This document shows, piece after piece, positions 17,758 through 26,713 of a DNA stretch of 64,000 nt. This stretch comes from JAANXG01 sp963731035. Its GTDB lineage: Bacteria > Pseudomonadota > Gammaproteobacteria > Arenicellales > JAANXG01. The DNA lies in contig CAVSUY010000003.1 of NCBI GenBank assembly GCA_963731035.1, positions 62,001 through 126,000 of the forward strand. Direction: 5' to 3'. A program made the position numbers and the translations under genes. Below the pieces are notes generated by a model. That model made no database searches and had not been told where the DNA came from. It saw nothing but the letters and a program-made list of their open reading frames with translations. Within the stretch, counting starts at the first letter, position 1. The number at the start of each line of letters is the position of its first letter.

Positions 17758-18228
17758 ATGAAAAACAAAGGCATACTTGAATTCTGGGTTGGAATATTCG
17801 TGCTCGCGGGCGTTGCGGCGCTGGGCTTTCTGGCTTTCAAGGTCGGCAGCTTCTCGGCCGGCGAATTCACCGATACCTACACGGTTACCGCGAAGTTCGG
17901 AAACGTCGGCGGCTTGACCACCAAGGCGCCGGTTAATATGGCCGGAGTTCACGTAGGCAGGGTATCCGCGATCAGCATCGATCCCAAGACCTACAATGCC
18001 GTGGTCAAGATGAGCATCAACAGCAAGTATGACAACCTGCCGACGGACACCAGTGCCTCCATACTGACCCAGGGACTGCTGGGCGCCCAGTTCGTGGGGC
18101 TGGAACCCGGTGGCGACGACCAATACTTGAAGGATGGAGATGAGATTACATTGACCCAGTCCGCTGTGGTGCTTGAGCAACTGATCAGCCAGATGTTGTT
18201 CAGCAAAGCGGGAGGAGAGAGCCAATGA
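17758..18228 (+). CDS. mlaD: Phospholipid-binding MCE protein MlaD
   Basis: A 156-residue protein with one N-terminal membrane anchor (residues 8-28) and a single MCE domain (about 38-115) that forms a hexameric ring holding lipid in the periplasm. The YTVTAKFGNVGGLTTKAPVNMAGVHVGRV stretch is typical. It overlaps mlaC by 4 bases. Confidence 0.95.
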   Translation: MKNKGILEFWVGIFVLAGVAALGFLAFKVGSFSAGEFTDTYTVTAKFGNVGGLTTKAPVNMAGVHVGRVSAISIDPKTYNAVVKMSINSKYDNLPTDTSASILTQGLLGAQFVGLEPGGDDQYLKDGDEITLTQSAVVLEQLISQMLFSKAGGESQ

Positions 18229-18830
18229 GGCGAATCTGCTTTCTATTGTGTTTATGCGTGAGCCTGGTGGCGGGGGCCACTGCCGCAATGCCGCCCGATC
18301 AGCTCATCAAGGATACGACCAACAAAGTTCTGAAGGAGCTCACCGAAAACCGGGCCGAGCTACAGAAAGACCCGCAGCGCCTGTACCAGATGGTGAACGA
18401 TGTGGTGCTGCCCCATTTCGACTTTGAGCGCATGTCTCGATACGTGCTGGGCAAACACTGGCGCCAGGCCACCGACGATCAGCAGCAGAAGTTCGTTGGC
18501 GAGTTCAAGACCCTGCTGGTCCGCACCTACGCGACTGCGTTGTTTGAGTACACGGGGCAGGAGATCGACTACAAACCTTTCCATCACGCCGAAGGCGACA
18601 GCAAGGCAGTGGTAGAGACGGAGGTCCAGCGCTCCGACGGACCGCCGATCCCGATCGACTACTCGCTGACGCAGAACAGCGAGGATTGGAAGGTCTACGA
18701 CATCAAGATCAATGGCCTGAGCCTGGTGACCAACTATCGCGCCCAGTACGGGCGCATCATCGAGACTCAGGGCATGGATGCGCTGATCGGCGAATTGACG
18801 AAGAAGAACGAGGAGTTGATGAAGCAGTGA
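18225..18830 (+). CDS. mlaC: Phospholipid shuttle protein MlaC
   Basis: A 201-residue soluble periplasmic carrier that ferries one phospholipid between the outer-membrane MlaA complex and MlaD. It has a clear Sec signal peptide (residues 1-20, ending ATAAMP), followed by the Tol-Tol-Ttg2 domain with FDFERMSRYVLGKHWRQAT. It overlaps mlaB by 4 bases (GTGA). Confidence 0.94.
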   Translation: MRRICFLLCLCVSLVAGATAAMPPDQLIKDTTNKVLKELTENRAELQKDPQRLYQMVNDVVLPHFDFERMSRYVLGKHWRQATDDQQQKFVGEFKTLLVRTYATALFEYTGQEIDYKPFHHAEGDSKAVVETEVQRSDGPPIPIDYSLTQNSEDWKVYDIKINGLSLVTNYRAQYGRIIETQGMDALIGELTKKNEELMKQ

Positions 18831-19129
18831 GTCTCAGGCTGGATACCGAAGATCCCGAAACCTGGAAAGTGTCGGGCGAGATGACCTTCACCAGCGTGCC
18901 CGCGATCCAGGACCAGAGCCCTGAGCTGTTCTCGTCGCCGCCGCGGTCGCTGGACCTCGCCGGCGTCGAGCGCATCGACAGCGCCGGAATCGCGCTGGTA
19001 ATGGAATGGGCGCGCCGAGCCAAGGTCGCCGGCGTAACCATGCGCCTCGTCAATGTGCCTCCCGGCATGACTGCCCTGTCCAAGACCACGGGTCTCGACC
19101 GCCTGCTGAACATCGACGGCTCCTCCTGA
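18827..19129 (+). CDS. mlaB: STAS-domain protein MlaB
   Basis: A 100-residue cytoplasmic STAS-domain partner that binds MlaF and is needed for transporter activity. The start is the GTG at 18827, which overlaps the mlaC stop; there is no ATG nearby. The STAS phosphorylatable-serine-like loop reads ERIDSAGIALVMEW. The position at the end of mlaFEDC confirms the call although the sequence is divergent. Confidence 0.88.
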   Translation: MSLRLDTEDPETWKVSGEMTFTSVPAIQDQSPELFSSPPRSLDLAGVERIDSAGIALVMEWARRAKVAGVTMRLVNVPPGMTALSKTTGLDRLLNIDGSS

Positions 19130-19140
19130 CACGCCGGCCC

Positions 19141-20070
19141 ATGGCGCCCGTCCCCGCTGTTTTCATCGAAAACGCCCACAAGCGTTTTGGTCCGGTCAAA
19201 GCCTTGAACGGCGTGTCTTTCGCCATCGAGCAGGGCGAATTCTTCGGGTTGCTGGGACCCAACGGTGCCGGCAAGTCGACGCTGATCAACTCTCTTGCCG
19301 GCCTGGTGCGGGTCGACCGGGGCCGCCTGGAGATCATGGGCCACGACGTTGTCACCGGCTATCGCCGTGCCCGCATGAACGTCGGCGTGGTGCCCCAGGA
19401 ACTGGTCTACGACCCGTTCTTCACGGTAAGGGAGTTTCTGCGTTTTCAGGCCGGCTATTTCGGGGTGGCAAAACGGGCCGGCGAAGGCTGGATCGACGAG
19501 CTGCTGGACGCCCTTGATCTAACCGACAAGGCCGACGTCAACATGCGGGCCCTGTCTGGAGGCATGAAGCGCCGGGTGCTGATCGGCCAGGCCCTGGTGC
19601 ACAAGCCGCCGGTGGTGGTTCTGGACGAGCCCACGGCGGGCGTGGATGTCGAGCTTCGGCAGCACCTGTGGAGCTTCATTCGCCGCCTGCACGCCGAGGG
19701 TCATACCATCGTCCTCACCACCCACTACCTCGAGGAGGCGGAGCAGCTCTGCGGCCGGATCGCGATCATCGACCACGGCGAGCTGGTGACCCTGGAGAGC
19801 AAGTCAGCTCTGCTGGCCCGCGGCATCTTCCGCACCCTGCGGGTGGTGACGGCCGGGGAGATCGACGAGATTCCGCCCTCCGTGCGCGACAAGGTCAAGG
19901 CCGTGCACGGCTGCTGCATGGACCTGCGCCTGCGCCGGGACAGCGACTCGGTGCTCGAGGTCCTGGACACCATTCGCAACGCCGGCATCGACGTGCGCGA
20001 CATCTACATGGAGGAAGACGATCTGGAGGACGTCTTCATGCAGCTTACCCGGCGGAGGGAGCCGGCGTGA
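19141..20070 (+). CDS. ABC exporter ATP-binding protein, YadG-like
   Basis: A 309-residue ATPase of an ABC-2 type exporter. Walker A is GPNGAGKST, the signature is LSGGMKRRVLIGQAL, Walker B is VVVLDEPTAGVDVE and the switch histidine is in VLTTHYLEEAEQL. After about residue 225 there is the short C-terminal domain usual in drug/sugar exporters. The start at the ATG at 19141 lies 11 bases after mlaB; earlier in-frame starts lie inside mlaB. Paired with the next gene by a 4-base overlap; the substrate is unknown. Confidence 0.9.
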   Translation: MAPVPAVFIENAHKRFGPVKALNGVSFAIEQGEFFGLLGPNGAGKSTLINSLAGLVRVDRGRLEIMGHDVVTGYRRARMNVGVVPQELVYDPFFTVREFLRFQAGYFGVAKRAGEGWIDELLDALDLTDKADVNMRALSGGMKRRVLIGQALVHKPPVVVLDEPTAGVDVELRQHLWSFIRRLHAEGHTIVLTTHYLEEAEQLCGRIAIIDHGELVTLESKSALLARGIFRTLRVVTAGEIDEIPPSVRDKVKAVHGCCMDLRLRRDSDSVLEVLDTIRNAGIDVRDIYMEEDDLEDVFMQLTRRREPA

Positions 20071-20822
20071 AAGGAATGCTGTGGCTGTTCTACAAGGAAC
20101 TGGTCCGCTTTTCCAAAGTGGGCTTTCAGACGATGTTGGCTCCGGTCATTACAGCGATGCTTTACCTGCTGGTGTTTTCCCACGTACTCCACGATCGGAT
20201 ACAGGTGTTCGAGGACGTCCCATACACCGCCTTCCTGATTCCCGGCCTGATGATGATGAGCATCATTCAGAACGCTTTCGCCAACAGCTCTTCCAGCCTG
20301 ATCCAGTCCAAGGTGACGGGAAATCTGGTGTTCGTCCTGATCACGCCTTTGTCGTATCTCGAAATATTCTGTGCCTACGTCGGCGCCGCCATCGTCCGCG
20401 GGATGGCGGTGGGGGCTGGTATTTTCCTGGTGGCGGTTTTGTATGTGCACGTACCGGTCTATAATCCGTTGGTAATAGTATCGTTCGCAATTCTGGCGAG
20501 CGGCGTGCAGGGAGTCCTGGGCGTGATCGCCGGGATCTGGGCGGAGAAGTTCGACCAGCTGGCGGCTTTTCAGAATTTCGTCATCATGCCCTTGTCGTTC
20601 CTGAGCGGCGTGTTTTATTCCATTCATTCGCTGCCGGAAATCTGGCAGGCGATGTCAAAATTCAACCCGTTTTTCTATATGATTGACGGGTTCCGGTACG
20701 GGTTCTTCGGCCAGTCCGACATGCCGGTGGCGGCGAGTCTGGCATTCAGCGCGGTGGCATTCGCCGCGCTTTCCGCCGTCGCCCTGGTCATGCTGAACCG
20801 CGGCTACAAGCTGCGCCAATAG
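20067..20822 (+). CDS. ABC-2 type permease, YadH-like
   Basis: A 251-residue membrane protein with six hydrophobic segments and the ABC-2 family signature region (NFVIMPLSFLSGVFYSIHSLP). It starts at the GTG at 20067 inside the previous stop; an ATG at 20076 is possible. It forms the membrane half of the exporter whose ATPase is the gene before. Position between mla and ibaG/murA is common in Gammaproteobacteria, so a cell-envelope role is likely but not shown. Confidence 0.9.
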   Translation: MKGMLWLFYKELVRFSKVGFQTMLAPVITAMLYLLVFSHVLHDRIQVFEDVPYTAFLIPGLMMMSIIQNAFANSSSSLIQSKVTGNLVFVLITPLSYLEIFCAYVGAAIVRGMAVGAGIFLVAVLYVHVPVYNPLVIVSFAILASGVQGVLGVIAGIWAEKFDQLAAFQNFVIMPLSFLSGVFYSIHSLPEIWQAMSKFNPFFYMIDGFRYGFFGQSDMPVAASLAFSAVAFAALSAVALVMLNRGYKLRQ

Positions 20823-20882
20823 CCCATGCCGGTCGCCGGTGCGGCACGTCCCCGCCCGGCAATGCGGTCCGATAAAGGTGCA

Positions 20883-21128
20883 ATGACGATGGTGATGCCA
20901 CAGCAGATCAAGCAATGGATAGAGACGGCGCTGCCCGGCTCGGAGGTTGAAATCGACGGCGATGGCCGCCATTTCCAGGCCATCGTTTCGTGTGGGGAAT
21001 TCGCAGGGAAGACCCGCATTCAGCAGCATCAGATGGTATATGATGCCCTTGGCGACAAGATGAAGGCTGAGATTCACGCGCTGTCCCTGCGCACCCTGAT
21101 TCCCAAACACGGGGATCGTCAATCCTGA
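20883..21128 (+). CDS. ibaG: BolA-family protein IbaG
   Basis: An 81-residue BolA/YrbA protein. These bind monothiol glutaredoxins through a shared [2Fe-2S] cluster. The domain runs IKQWIETALPGSEVEIDGDGRHFQAIVVS-like to the helix DALGDKMKAEIHALSLRT. I start at the ATG at 20883; the longer frame from 20826 adds an Ala/Arg/Pro-rich stretch without support. The next gene is a monothiol glutaredoxin, its expected partner. Confidence 0.9.
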   Translation: MTMVMPQQIKQWIETALPGSEVEIDGDGRHFQAIVSCGEFAGKTRIQQHQMVYDALGDKMKAEIHALSLRTLIPKHGDRQS

Positions 21129-21162
21129 TAGCTCTTACGAGGCACAAGACGAGGTTCAAGCA

Positions 21163-21480
21163 ATGAGCGACGTCAAAGAACGCATCAAACAGACGGTGGA
21201 ATCGAACAGTGTCGTGCTGTTCATGAAAGGGTCTCCTCAGTTCCCGCAGTGCGGGTTCTCCGGCCGGGCCGTGCAGCTGCTGCAAGCCTGCGGTGTCGAG
21301 TTCGCATCCGTGGACGTGCTGTCGGATCCCGAGGTTCGCGAGGGGATCAAGCAATACTCCAACTGGCCCACCATTCCGCAGCTCTATGTCAATGGGCAGT
21401 TCTTCGGCGGGAGCGACATCATGATGGAGATGTACGAAAGCGGCGAGCTTGGAAAGGCCCTGCAAGCGGAAACCGTCTGA
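21163..21480 (+). CDS. grxD: Monothiol glutaredoxin, Grx4 type
   Basis: A 105-residue monothiol glutaredoxin with the CGFS active site at Cys30 (PQCGFSGRAVQLL) and the glutathione-binding WPTIPQLYVNGQFFGGSDI stretch. Such proteins carry or transfer [2Fe-2S] clusters and regulate iron use with BolA proteins. It lies 34 bases after ibaG. Confidence 0.95.
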   Translation: MSDVKERIKQTVESNSVVLFMKGSPQFPQCGFSGRAVQLLQACGVEFASVDVLSDPEVREGIKQYSNWPTIPQLYVNGQFFGGSDIMMEMYESGELGKALQAETV

Positions 21481-21536
21481 GCGCCTGGTTCGGGGACGGC
21501 GCCTGGTGAGGTGTTCCGCCCCCGGTTATCCGCACC

Positions 21537-22838
21537 ATGGATAAGCTCATTGTCGAGGGCGGCAATCCCTTAACGGGGGACATCCGCATCTCCGGCGCTA
21601 AGAACGCGGCACTGCCGGTGCTGATCGCCTCGTTGTTGACCGATGAGCCGCTGATTATCGGCAATGTCCCCCATCTGCACGACATAACCACCACCCTGGA
21701 GCTGTTGGGCAGGCTGGGCGTGGAGGTCGAGGTCGACGAGAAGATGGCGATCCAGGCGCGCGCGCATCGTGTTGAGCAGTTGTGCGCACCCTATGACCTG
21801 GTGAAGACGATGCGCGCGTCCATCCTGGTGCTCGGGCCGTTGCTGGCGAGGTTCGGCCACGCCGAAGTGTCCTTGCCGGGCGGCTGCGCCATCGGTTCAC
21901 GGCCGGTTAACCTGCATATCAAGGGCCTGCAGGCAATGGGCGCGGAGGTCGACATCGATGAAGGCTACATCAAGGCATCCGCCGGGCGGCTGAAAGGCGC
22001 CTCCGTATTCATGGACTTGATCTCGGTGACGGGCACCGAGAACCTGATGATGGCGGCGACCCTTGCCGAGGGCACCACCGTAATCGAGAACGCGGCCCGG
22101 GAGCCGGAAGTGGTGGATCTGGCCAGGTGCCTGAACGCGATGGGCGCCGGCATCAGCGGCGCCGGCACCGGTACCGTCACCATCGAGGGAGTCGAACGCC
22201 TGCACGGCACCAGCCACCCCGTGATTCCGGATCGCATCGAAACCGGGACCTTCCTGGTGGCCGCCGCGGTTACCCGGGGCAGCGTGCGTTTGCGCAACAC
22301 CGATCCGCGCACCCTGGAGGCCGTTGTCGAGAAGCTGCGGGTGGCGGGTGCCCAGGTGAATATCGGAGAGACGGAGATCTGGCTGGACATGCACGGCAAC
22401 AGGCCGCGGGCGGTGGACGTGGTCACGGCGCCGTACCCGGCGTTCCCCACCGACATGCAGGCGCAGTTCGTGACCCTGAACAGCGTTGCCACCGGCACCG
22501 GTACGGTCACGGAGACCGTGTTCGAGAACCGCTTCATGCACGTCCACGAGCTACAGCGCATGGGGGCCGACATCGAGATGAACGGCAACATCGCGGTGGT
22601 GCACGGGGTCAAGGCGCTGCGCGGCGCGCCGGTGATGGCCACCGATCTGCGCGCCTCGGCCTCGCTGGTGCTGGCCGGGCTGGTGGCAGAGGGGGAAACC
22701 GTGATCGACCGGATTTACCACATCGACCGCGGTTACGAATGCATCGAGGAGAAGCTTGCCCAGCTCGGCGCCCGCATCAGGCGCGTCCCGGGTCACGCCT
22801 ATACCCGAGAAGCACGCGCCAGCGCCGCGGCCCTCTAG
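21537..22838 (+). CDS. murA: UDP-N-acetylglucosamine 1-carboxyvinyltransferase MurA
   Basis: First committed step of peptidoglycan synthesis: adds enolpyruvate from PEP to UDP-GlcNAc in the cytoplasm. The 433-residue EPT fold carries Lys22-Asn23 (ISGAKNAALPVL) and the catalytic, fosfomycin-reactive Cys117 in LPGGCAIGSRPVNLH. The C-terminus is about a dozen residues longer than in E. coli. Its neighbour downstream is hisG, 11 bases away. Confidence 0.97.
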   Translation: MDKLIVEGGNPLTGDIRISGAKNAALPVLIASLLTDEPLIIGNVPHLHDITTTLELLGRLGVEVEVDEKMAIQARAHRVEQLCAPYDLVKTMRASILVLGPLLARFGHAEVSLPGGCAIGSRPVNLHIKGLQAMGAEVDIDEGYIKASAGRLKGASVFMDLISVTGTENLMMAATLAEGTTVIENAAREPEVVDLARCLNAMGAGISGAGTGTVTIEGVERLHGTSHPVIPDRIETGTFLVAAAVTRGSVRLRNTDPRTLEAVVEKLRVAGAQVNIGETEIWLDMHGNRPRAVDVVTAPYPAFPTDMQAQFVTLNSVATGTGTVTETVFENRFMHVHELQRMGADIEMNGNIAVVHGVKALRGAPVMATDLRASASLVLAGLVAEGETVIDRIYHIDRGYECIEEKLAQLGARIRRVPGHAYTREARASAAAL

Positions 22839-22849
22839 CACTTCCTCGA

Positions 22850-23512
22850 ATGGAGGCACCGGTCAAAATAGCCCTGGCCAAGGGCCGCATTCTGGACGAG
22901 GCGCTGCCCTTGTTCGCGCGCGTGGGCTTGAATCCCCTGGAGTCGCCCAACGAAAGTCGCAAGCTGGTACTGGATACGGAATCAGGCAAAGCCCAGCTGG
23001 TGATCATCCGCAGCGCGGATGTCCCAACCTACGTGCAGTTCGGCGCTGCCCATCTGGGGATCGTCGGCAAGGACGTGCTGGTGGAGCACGGCGGAGCCGA
23101 CCTGGCGGAGTTGCTGGACCTGGGTATTGCCGCCTGCCGGCTGGTGGTGGCCGAGCCCAGGTCGCTCGCCGAGCGCGACGACCCTGGAAGCTGGCGGCGT
23201 TTGCGGGTCGCCACCAAGTATCCGAACATTACCCGACGCCACTTCGCGGCCAAGGGTGTTCAGGCGCAGATCATCAAGTTGTACGGCTCCATGGAACTGG
23301 CGCCGCTGGCCGGCCTGTCCGACCGGATCGTCGATCTGGTCGATACCGGCGGCACCTTGAAGGCGAACGACCTGGTCGAGGTCGAGCCGGTCATGAATGT
23401 GAGCGCCCGCCTGATTGCCAATCTGGCCGCGCTGCGCATGCAGTCCGGCGCCCTCGAGGAAGTCATACAGCTGATACGAGGCGCCGTGGCGACCGGCCGG
23501 AAGGGTCAATAG
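22850..23512 (+). CDS. hisG: ATP phosphoribosyltransferase catalytic subunit HisG, short form
   Basis: First step of histidine synthesis: ATP plus PRPP gives phosphoribosyl-ATP. It is 220 residues from the ATG at 22850 (MEAPVKIALAKGRILDEALPLF). The PRPP loop is IVDLVDTGGTLKANDL, and there is no C-terminal ACT-like regulatory domain. Short HisG proteins need the HisRS-like partner HisZ for activity and feedback control; no hisZ is in this window, so it should lie elsewhere. Longer frames upstream lie inside murA. Confidence 0.95.
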   Translation: MEAPVKIALAKGRILDEALPLFARVGLNPLESPNESRKLVLDTESGKAQLVIIRSADVPTYVQFGAAHLGIVGKDVLVEHGGADLAELLDLGIAACRLVVAEPRSLAERDDPGSWRRLRVATKYPNITRRHFAAKGVQAQIIKLYGSMELAPLAGLSDRIVDLVDTGGTLKANDLVEVEPVMNVSARLIANLAALRMQSGALEEVIQLIRGAVATGRKGQ

Positions 23513-23537
23513 ACGGTGCAAGACTGAGTCTTTCGAA

Positions 23538-24854
23538 ATGAACGATAACGATAGGCAAGTCATTCGGCAGCTCGATGCCGGTTCTCCCGGTTTCGCCGCG
23601 ACGTTCGAGGCGCTGCTCGATCGCAAGGAGGACGACCAGGACACGGTGACCGCCACGGTGCAGGACATCATCAAACGAGTCCGCCGCGACGGCGACCGCG
23701 CCTTGCTCGACTACACCGCGCGGTTTGACGGCATTGAGCTGGCGACGGCGGCCGAGCTGGAGCTGAGCGGCGCGCGGTTGGGCGAGGCGGTGGAACGCAT
23801 CGCCGCTGACGAGCGCGAAGCCCTGGAACGGGCCGCCGCCCGGATCCGCGCCTACCACGAGCGCCAGGTCCAGTCCTCCTGGAGCTACGAGGAGAGCGAC
23901 GGCACCCGGCTCGGCCAGCGTGTGACACCGCTCGACCGGGTCGGCCTCTACGTACCCGGAGGCAAGGCCGCCTATCCCTCCAGCGTGCTGATGAACGCCA
24001 TACCCGCCAAGGTCGCCGGCGTGCCGGAACTGGTGATGACGGTGCCGACGCCGGGCGGCCGCATCAACGAGCTGGTCCTGGCGGCGGCGCGCATCGCGGG
24101 CGTGGACCGCGTGTTTCGTGTCGGTGGCGCCCAGGCGGTGGCCGCTCTGGCCTACGGTACCGAGACCATTCCCGCGGTGGACAAGATTGTAGGGCCGGGG
24201 AACATCTATGTCGCGACCGCCAAGCGCCTGGTATTCGGCCAGGTGGGCATCGACATGATCGCGGGACCCTCCGAAGTCGCAATCGTCGGCGACGGCAGCG
24301 TGGCGCCGGAGTGGGCCGCCATGGACCTGTTCGCCCAGGCCGAGCACGACGAACTGGCGCAGTCCATACTGATATCCCCCGACCGAGGCTATATCGAGCG
24401 AGTGGCCGGCGCCGTGGAGCGGTTGCTGCCCCGGATGGAGCGCCGCGATATCATAGCCGCAGCGCTGGCGGGACAAGGCGCGCTGATAGTGGTCCCGGAT
24501 CTCGAGGAGGCGGCGCAACTGGTCAACCGCATCGCCCCGGAGCACCTGGAGCTGTTGATGGCCGATGCCGATGAATTCGTCGAGCACGTGCGCCACGCCG
24601 GTGCCATATTCATCGGCCCGTACAGCGCGGAGGCACTGGGGGATTATTGCGCGGGCCCGAATCATGTCCTGCCTACCTCTGGAACCGCGCGCTTCAGCTC
24701 CCCACTGGGCGTCTACGATTTCCAGAAGCGCAGCAGCATCATCGCCTGTTCCCAGGCGGGCGCGCGCGCTCTGTCAGGCACCGCGTCGGTGCTGGCCCGG
24801 GCCGAATCACTCACTGCCCATGCCCGTTCCGCGGAGTATCGTGGTGGTGACTGA
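23538..24854 (+). CDS. hisD: Histidinol dehydrogenase HisD
   Basis: Last two steps of the pathway: histidinol to histidine with two NAD+. A zinc enzyme of 438 residues. Family stretches include GLYVPGGKAAYPSSVLMNAIPAKVAG and DMIAGPSEVAIV (with the NAD and substrate residues), and the catalytic Glu-His pair is in IAPEHLELLM. It starts 25 bases after hisG and overlaps or nearly touches hisC. Confidence 0.96.
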   Translation: MNDNDRQVIRQLDAGSPGFAATFEALLDRKEDDQDTVTATVQDIIKRVRRDGDRALLDYTARFDGIELATAAELELSGARLGEAVERIAADEREALERAAARIRAYHERQVQSSWSYEESDGTRLGQRVTPLDRVGLYVPGGKAAYPSSVLMNAIPAKVAGVPELVMTVPTPGGRINELVLAAARIAGVDRVFRVGGAQAVAALAYGTETIPAVDKIVGPGNIYVATAKRLVFGQVGIDMIAGPSEVAIVGDGSVAPEWAAMDLFAQAEHDELAQSILISPDRGYIERVAGAVERLLPRMERRDIIAAALAGQGALIVVPDLEEAAQLVNRIAPEHLELLMADADEFVEHVRHAGAIFIGPYSAEALGDYCAGPNHVLPTSGTARFSSPLGVYDFQKRSSIIACSQAGARALSGTASVLARAESLTAHARSAEYRGGD

Positions 24855-24876
24855 CCCGGCCGGCGGAACCTCGCGC

Positions 24877-25941
24877 ATGGATGCCCGGCAGCTGGCATCG
24901 GAAGTGGTGCGCCCCGGTGTACGGGCTCTGAACGCCTACCATGTGGACAACGCGCGCGGCGTGCTGAAGCTGGATGCGATGGAGAATCCCTACGGCCTGC
25001 CGCAGTCACTGCGCCACGCCTGGCTGGAGGCGCTGCGGGATGCCGAGCTGAATCGCTACCCGGATGCGTCCGCTGCGGCGCTCAAGGACAGGCTGGGTGC
25101 CGCGCTCTCGCTTCCCGAGGGCGCAGCGGTCCTTCTCGGCAATGGCTCCGACGAGATCATTCAGATGGTGCAGATGGCGGTAGGCGGTCCGGTGCTGGCG
25201 CCGGTCCCCACCTTCGTCATGTACCAGATGGCTGCCCGGTTCCTGAACCTGGAGTTCGCCGGCGTGCCGCTGGGACCCGATTTCACCCTGGATGGCGACG
25301 TCATGGCCGCCGCGCTGCGGCGCCACCGCCCGGCGGCGGTGTTCATCGCCTACCCCAACAATCCCACAGGCAACCTGTTCGAAGAGCAGGCAATGCGGCG
25401 AGTGGTCGAAGCCGCCCCCGGCCTGGTGGTGATCGACGAGGCGTACCACGCCTTCGCCGGACGTTCGCTGATTGGCTGGGTGCACGAGTACCCCAACGTG
25501 GTGGTGATGCGCACCCTGTCCAAGCTCGGTCTGGCCGGACTGCGCCTGGGCTTCGCCGTGGGAGATCCGGCGTGGATCGGTGAGTTCGAGAAGGTGCGGA
25601 TGCCGTACAACATCAACGTACTCTCCCAGCGCAGCACGGTATTCGCCCTGGAACACCTGGACGTGTTCATGGAGCAAGCGGCCAGGATCAGGAAACAGCG
25701 AGGCCGGGTATTCAGCGCTTTGACGGAGGCAGGATGGGAGTGTTTTCCCAGCGATGCGAATTTCATTCTGTTCCGGAGTAGCGGCAGGAGTGCCGGCGAG
25801 GTTTATCGCTCTCTCCTGGAGCAGGGAGTGCTGATCAAAAACCTGGACGGTTCGCAACCGGGACTCGAGGGCTGCCTGCGGGTTTCCATCGGCACGCCCG
25901 AAGAGAACGATCGTTTCCTGGCGGCGATCGGTCGTTGCTGA
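24877..25941 (+). CDS. hisC: Histidinol-phosphate aminotransferase HisC
   Basis: Transaminates imidazole acetol phosphate with glutamate. It is a fold-type I PLP enzyme: GNGSDEIIQ near the N-terminus, YPNNPTGNLF, VIDEAYHAFAG, and the PLP lysine in RTLSKLGLAGLRLGF. I start at the ATG at 24877, giving 354 residues. In-frame GTG codons at 24841-24847 would overlap the end of hisD and are also possible. After its end there is a 134-base gap with a likely promoter for hisB. Confidence 0.93.
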   Translation: MDARQLASEVVRPGVRALNAYHVDNARGVLKLDAMENPYGLPQSLRHAWLEALRDAELNRYPDASAAALKDRLGAALSLPEGAAVLLGNGSDEIIQMVQMAVGGPVLAPVPTFVMYQMAARFLNLEFAGVPLGPDFTLDGDVMAAALRRHRPAAVFIAYPNNPTGNLFEEQAMRRVVEAAPGLVVIDEAYHAFAGRSLIGWVHEYPNVVVMRTLSKLGLAGLRLGFAVGDPAWIGEFEKVRMPYNINVLSQRSTVFALEHLDVFMEQAARIRKQRGRVFSALTEAGWECFPSDANFILFRSSGRSAGEVYRSLLEQGVLIKNLDGSQPGLEGCLRVSIGTPEENDRFLAAIGRC

Positions 25942-26030
25942 TACCGTGCCGGCCATCCAGCAGCCCGGGGAGGCACGGCGGAACGGCGCCGGAATGCCGG
26001 CTGTTTCCATAGCTAATTCCGGCCGCGTTT

Positions 26031-26039
26031 TGCTATATT
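26031..26039 (+). promoter_or_regulatory. Extended -10 promoter before hisB
   Basis: TGCTATATT, an extended -10 element, lies 37 bases upstream of the hisB start, in the only long gap of the his genes. The -35 region is weak. It suggests that hisBHAF can be transcribed separately from murA-hisGDC. Confidence 0.4.
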
Positions 26040-26075
26040 CGCAGTGCTCAAGACCATTTGTATCCCAGCCGCCCA

Positions 26076-26672
26076 ATGTCCTCCACCCGTGAAGCCAGCG
26101 TCGACCGCGCGACCAGGGAAACCCGGATCAGCGTGGCGGTGAATCTCGACGGCGACGGCACGGGCAGCTTCTCCATCGGCATTCCGTTCCTGGAGCACAT
26201 GCTCGACCAGGTGGCCCGCCACGGCATGGTCGATATAAAGGTCGAAGCGCAGGGGGACCTCGAGATCGATGCCCACCATACAGTGGAAGATATTGGTATC
26301 ACCCTCGGCGAGGCGATGGCCCGGGCCGTCGGCGACAAGTCCGGCATCCAGCGCTACGGGTATGCGTACGTACCCCTGGACGAGGCCTTGAGCCGCGTGG
26401 TCCTGGACTTCTCCGGGCGCCCCGGCCTGGAGTACGCGGTGACTTGGCCCCGAGCCCGCATCGGCGACTTCGATGTGGATCTGTTCCGGGAATTCTTTCA
26501 GGGCTTTTGCAACCACGCCGACGTGACCCTGCACATCGACAATCTGCGGGGCCGCAATGCGCACCACATCGCGGAGACCGTGTTCAAGGCATTCGGACGG
26601 GCCCTGCGTATGGCGGTGGAGATAGACAGCCGGCGAGGCAGTGCGGTGCCGTCCACCAAAGGGACCCTGTAG
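26076..26672 (+). CDS. hisB: Imidazoleglycerol-phosphate dehydratase HisB
   Basis: A 198-residue monofunctional dehydratase without the N-terminal histidinol-phosphatase domain found in enterobacteria. The paired metal-binding motifs are EHMLDQVARHG, DAHHTVEDIG and NAHHIAETVFKAFGRALR. The phosphatase step must come from another gene not seen here. The start is the ATG at 26076; an in-frame TTG lies 18 bases earlier. Confidence 0.96.
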   Translation: MSSTREASVDRATRETRISVAVNLDGDGTGSFSIGIPFLEHMLDQVARHGMVDIKVEAQGDLEIDAHHTVEDIGITLGEAMARAVGDKSGIQRYGYAYVPLDEALSRVVLDFSGRPGLEYAVTWPRARIGDFDVDLFREFFQGFCNHADVTLHIDNLRGRNAHHIAETVFKAFGRALRMAVEIDSRRGSAVPSTKGTL

Positions 26673-26713
26673 CCCCAAACCGTGCAGCCGCACCGGCGAA
26701 GCACCTGCCAATC

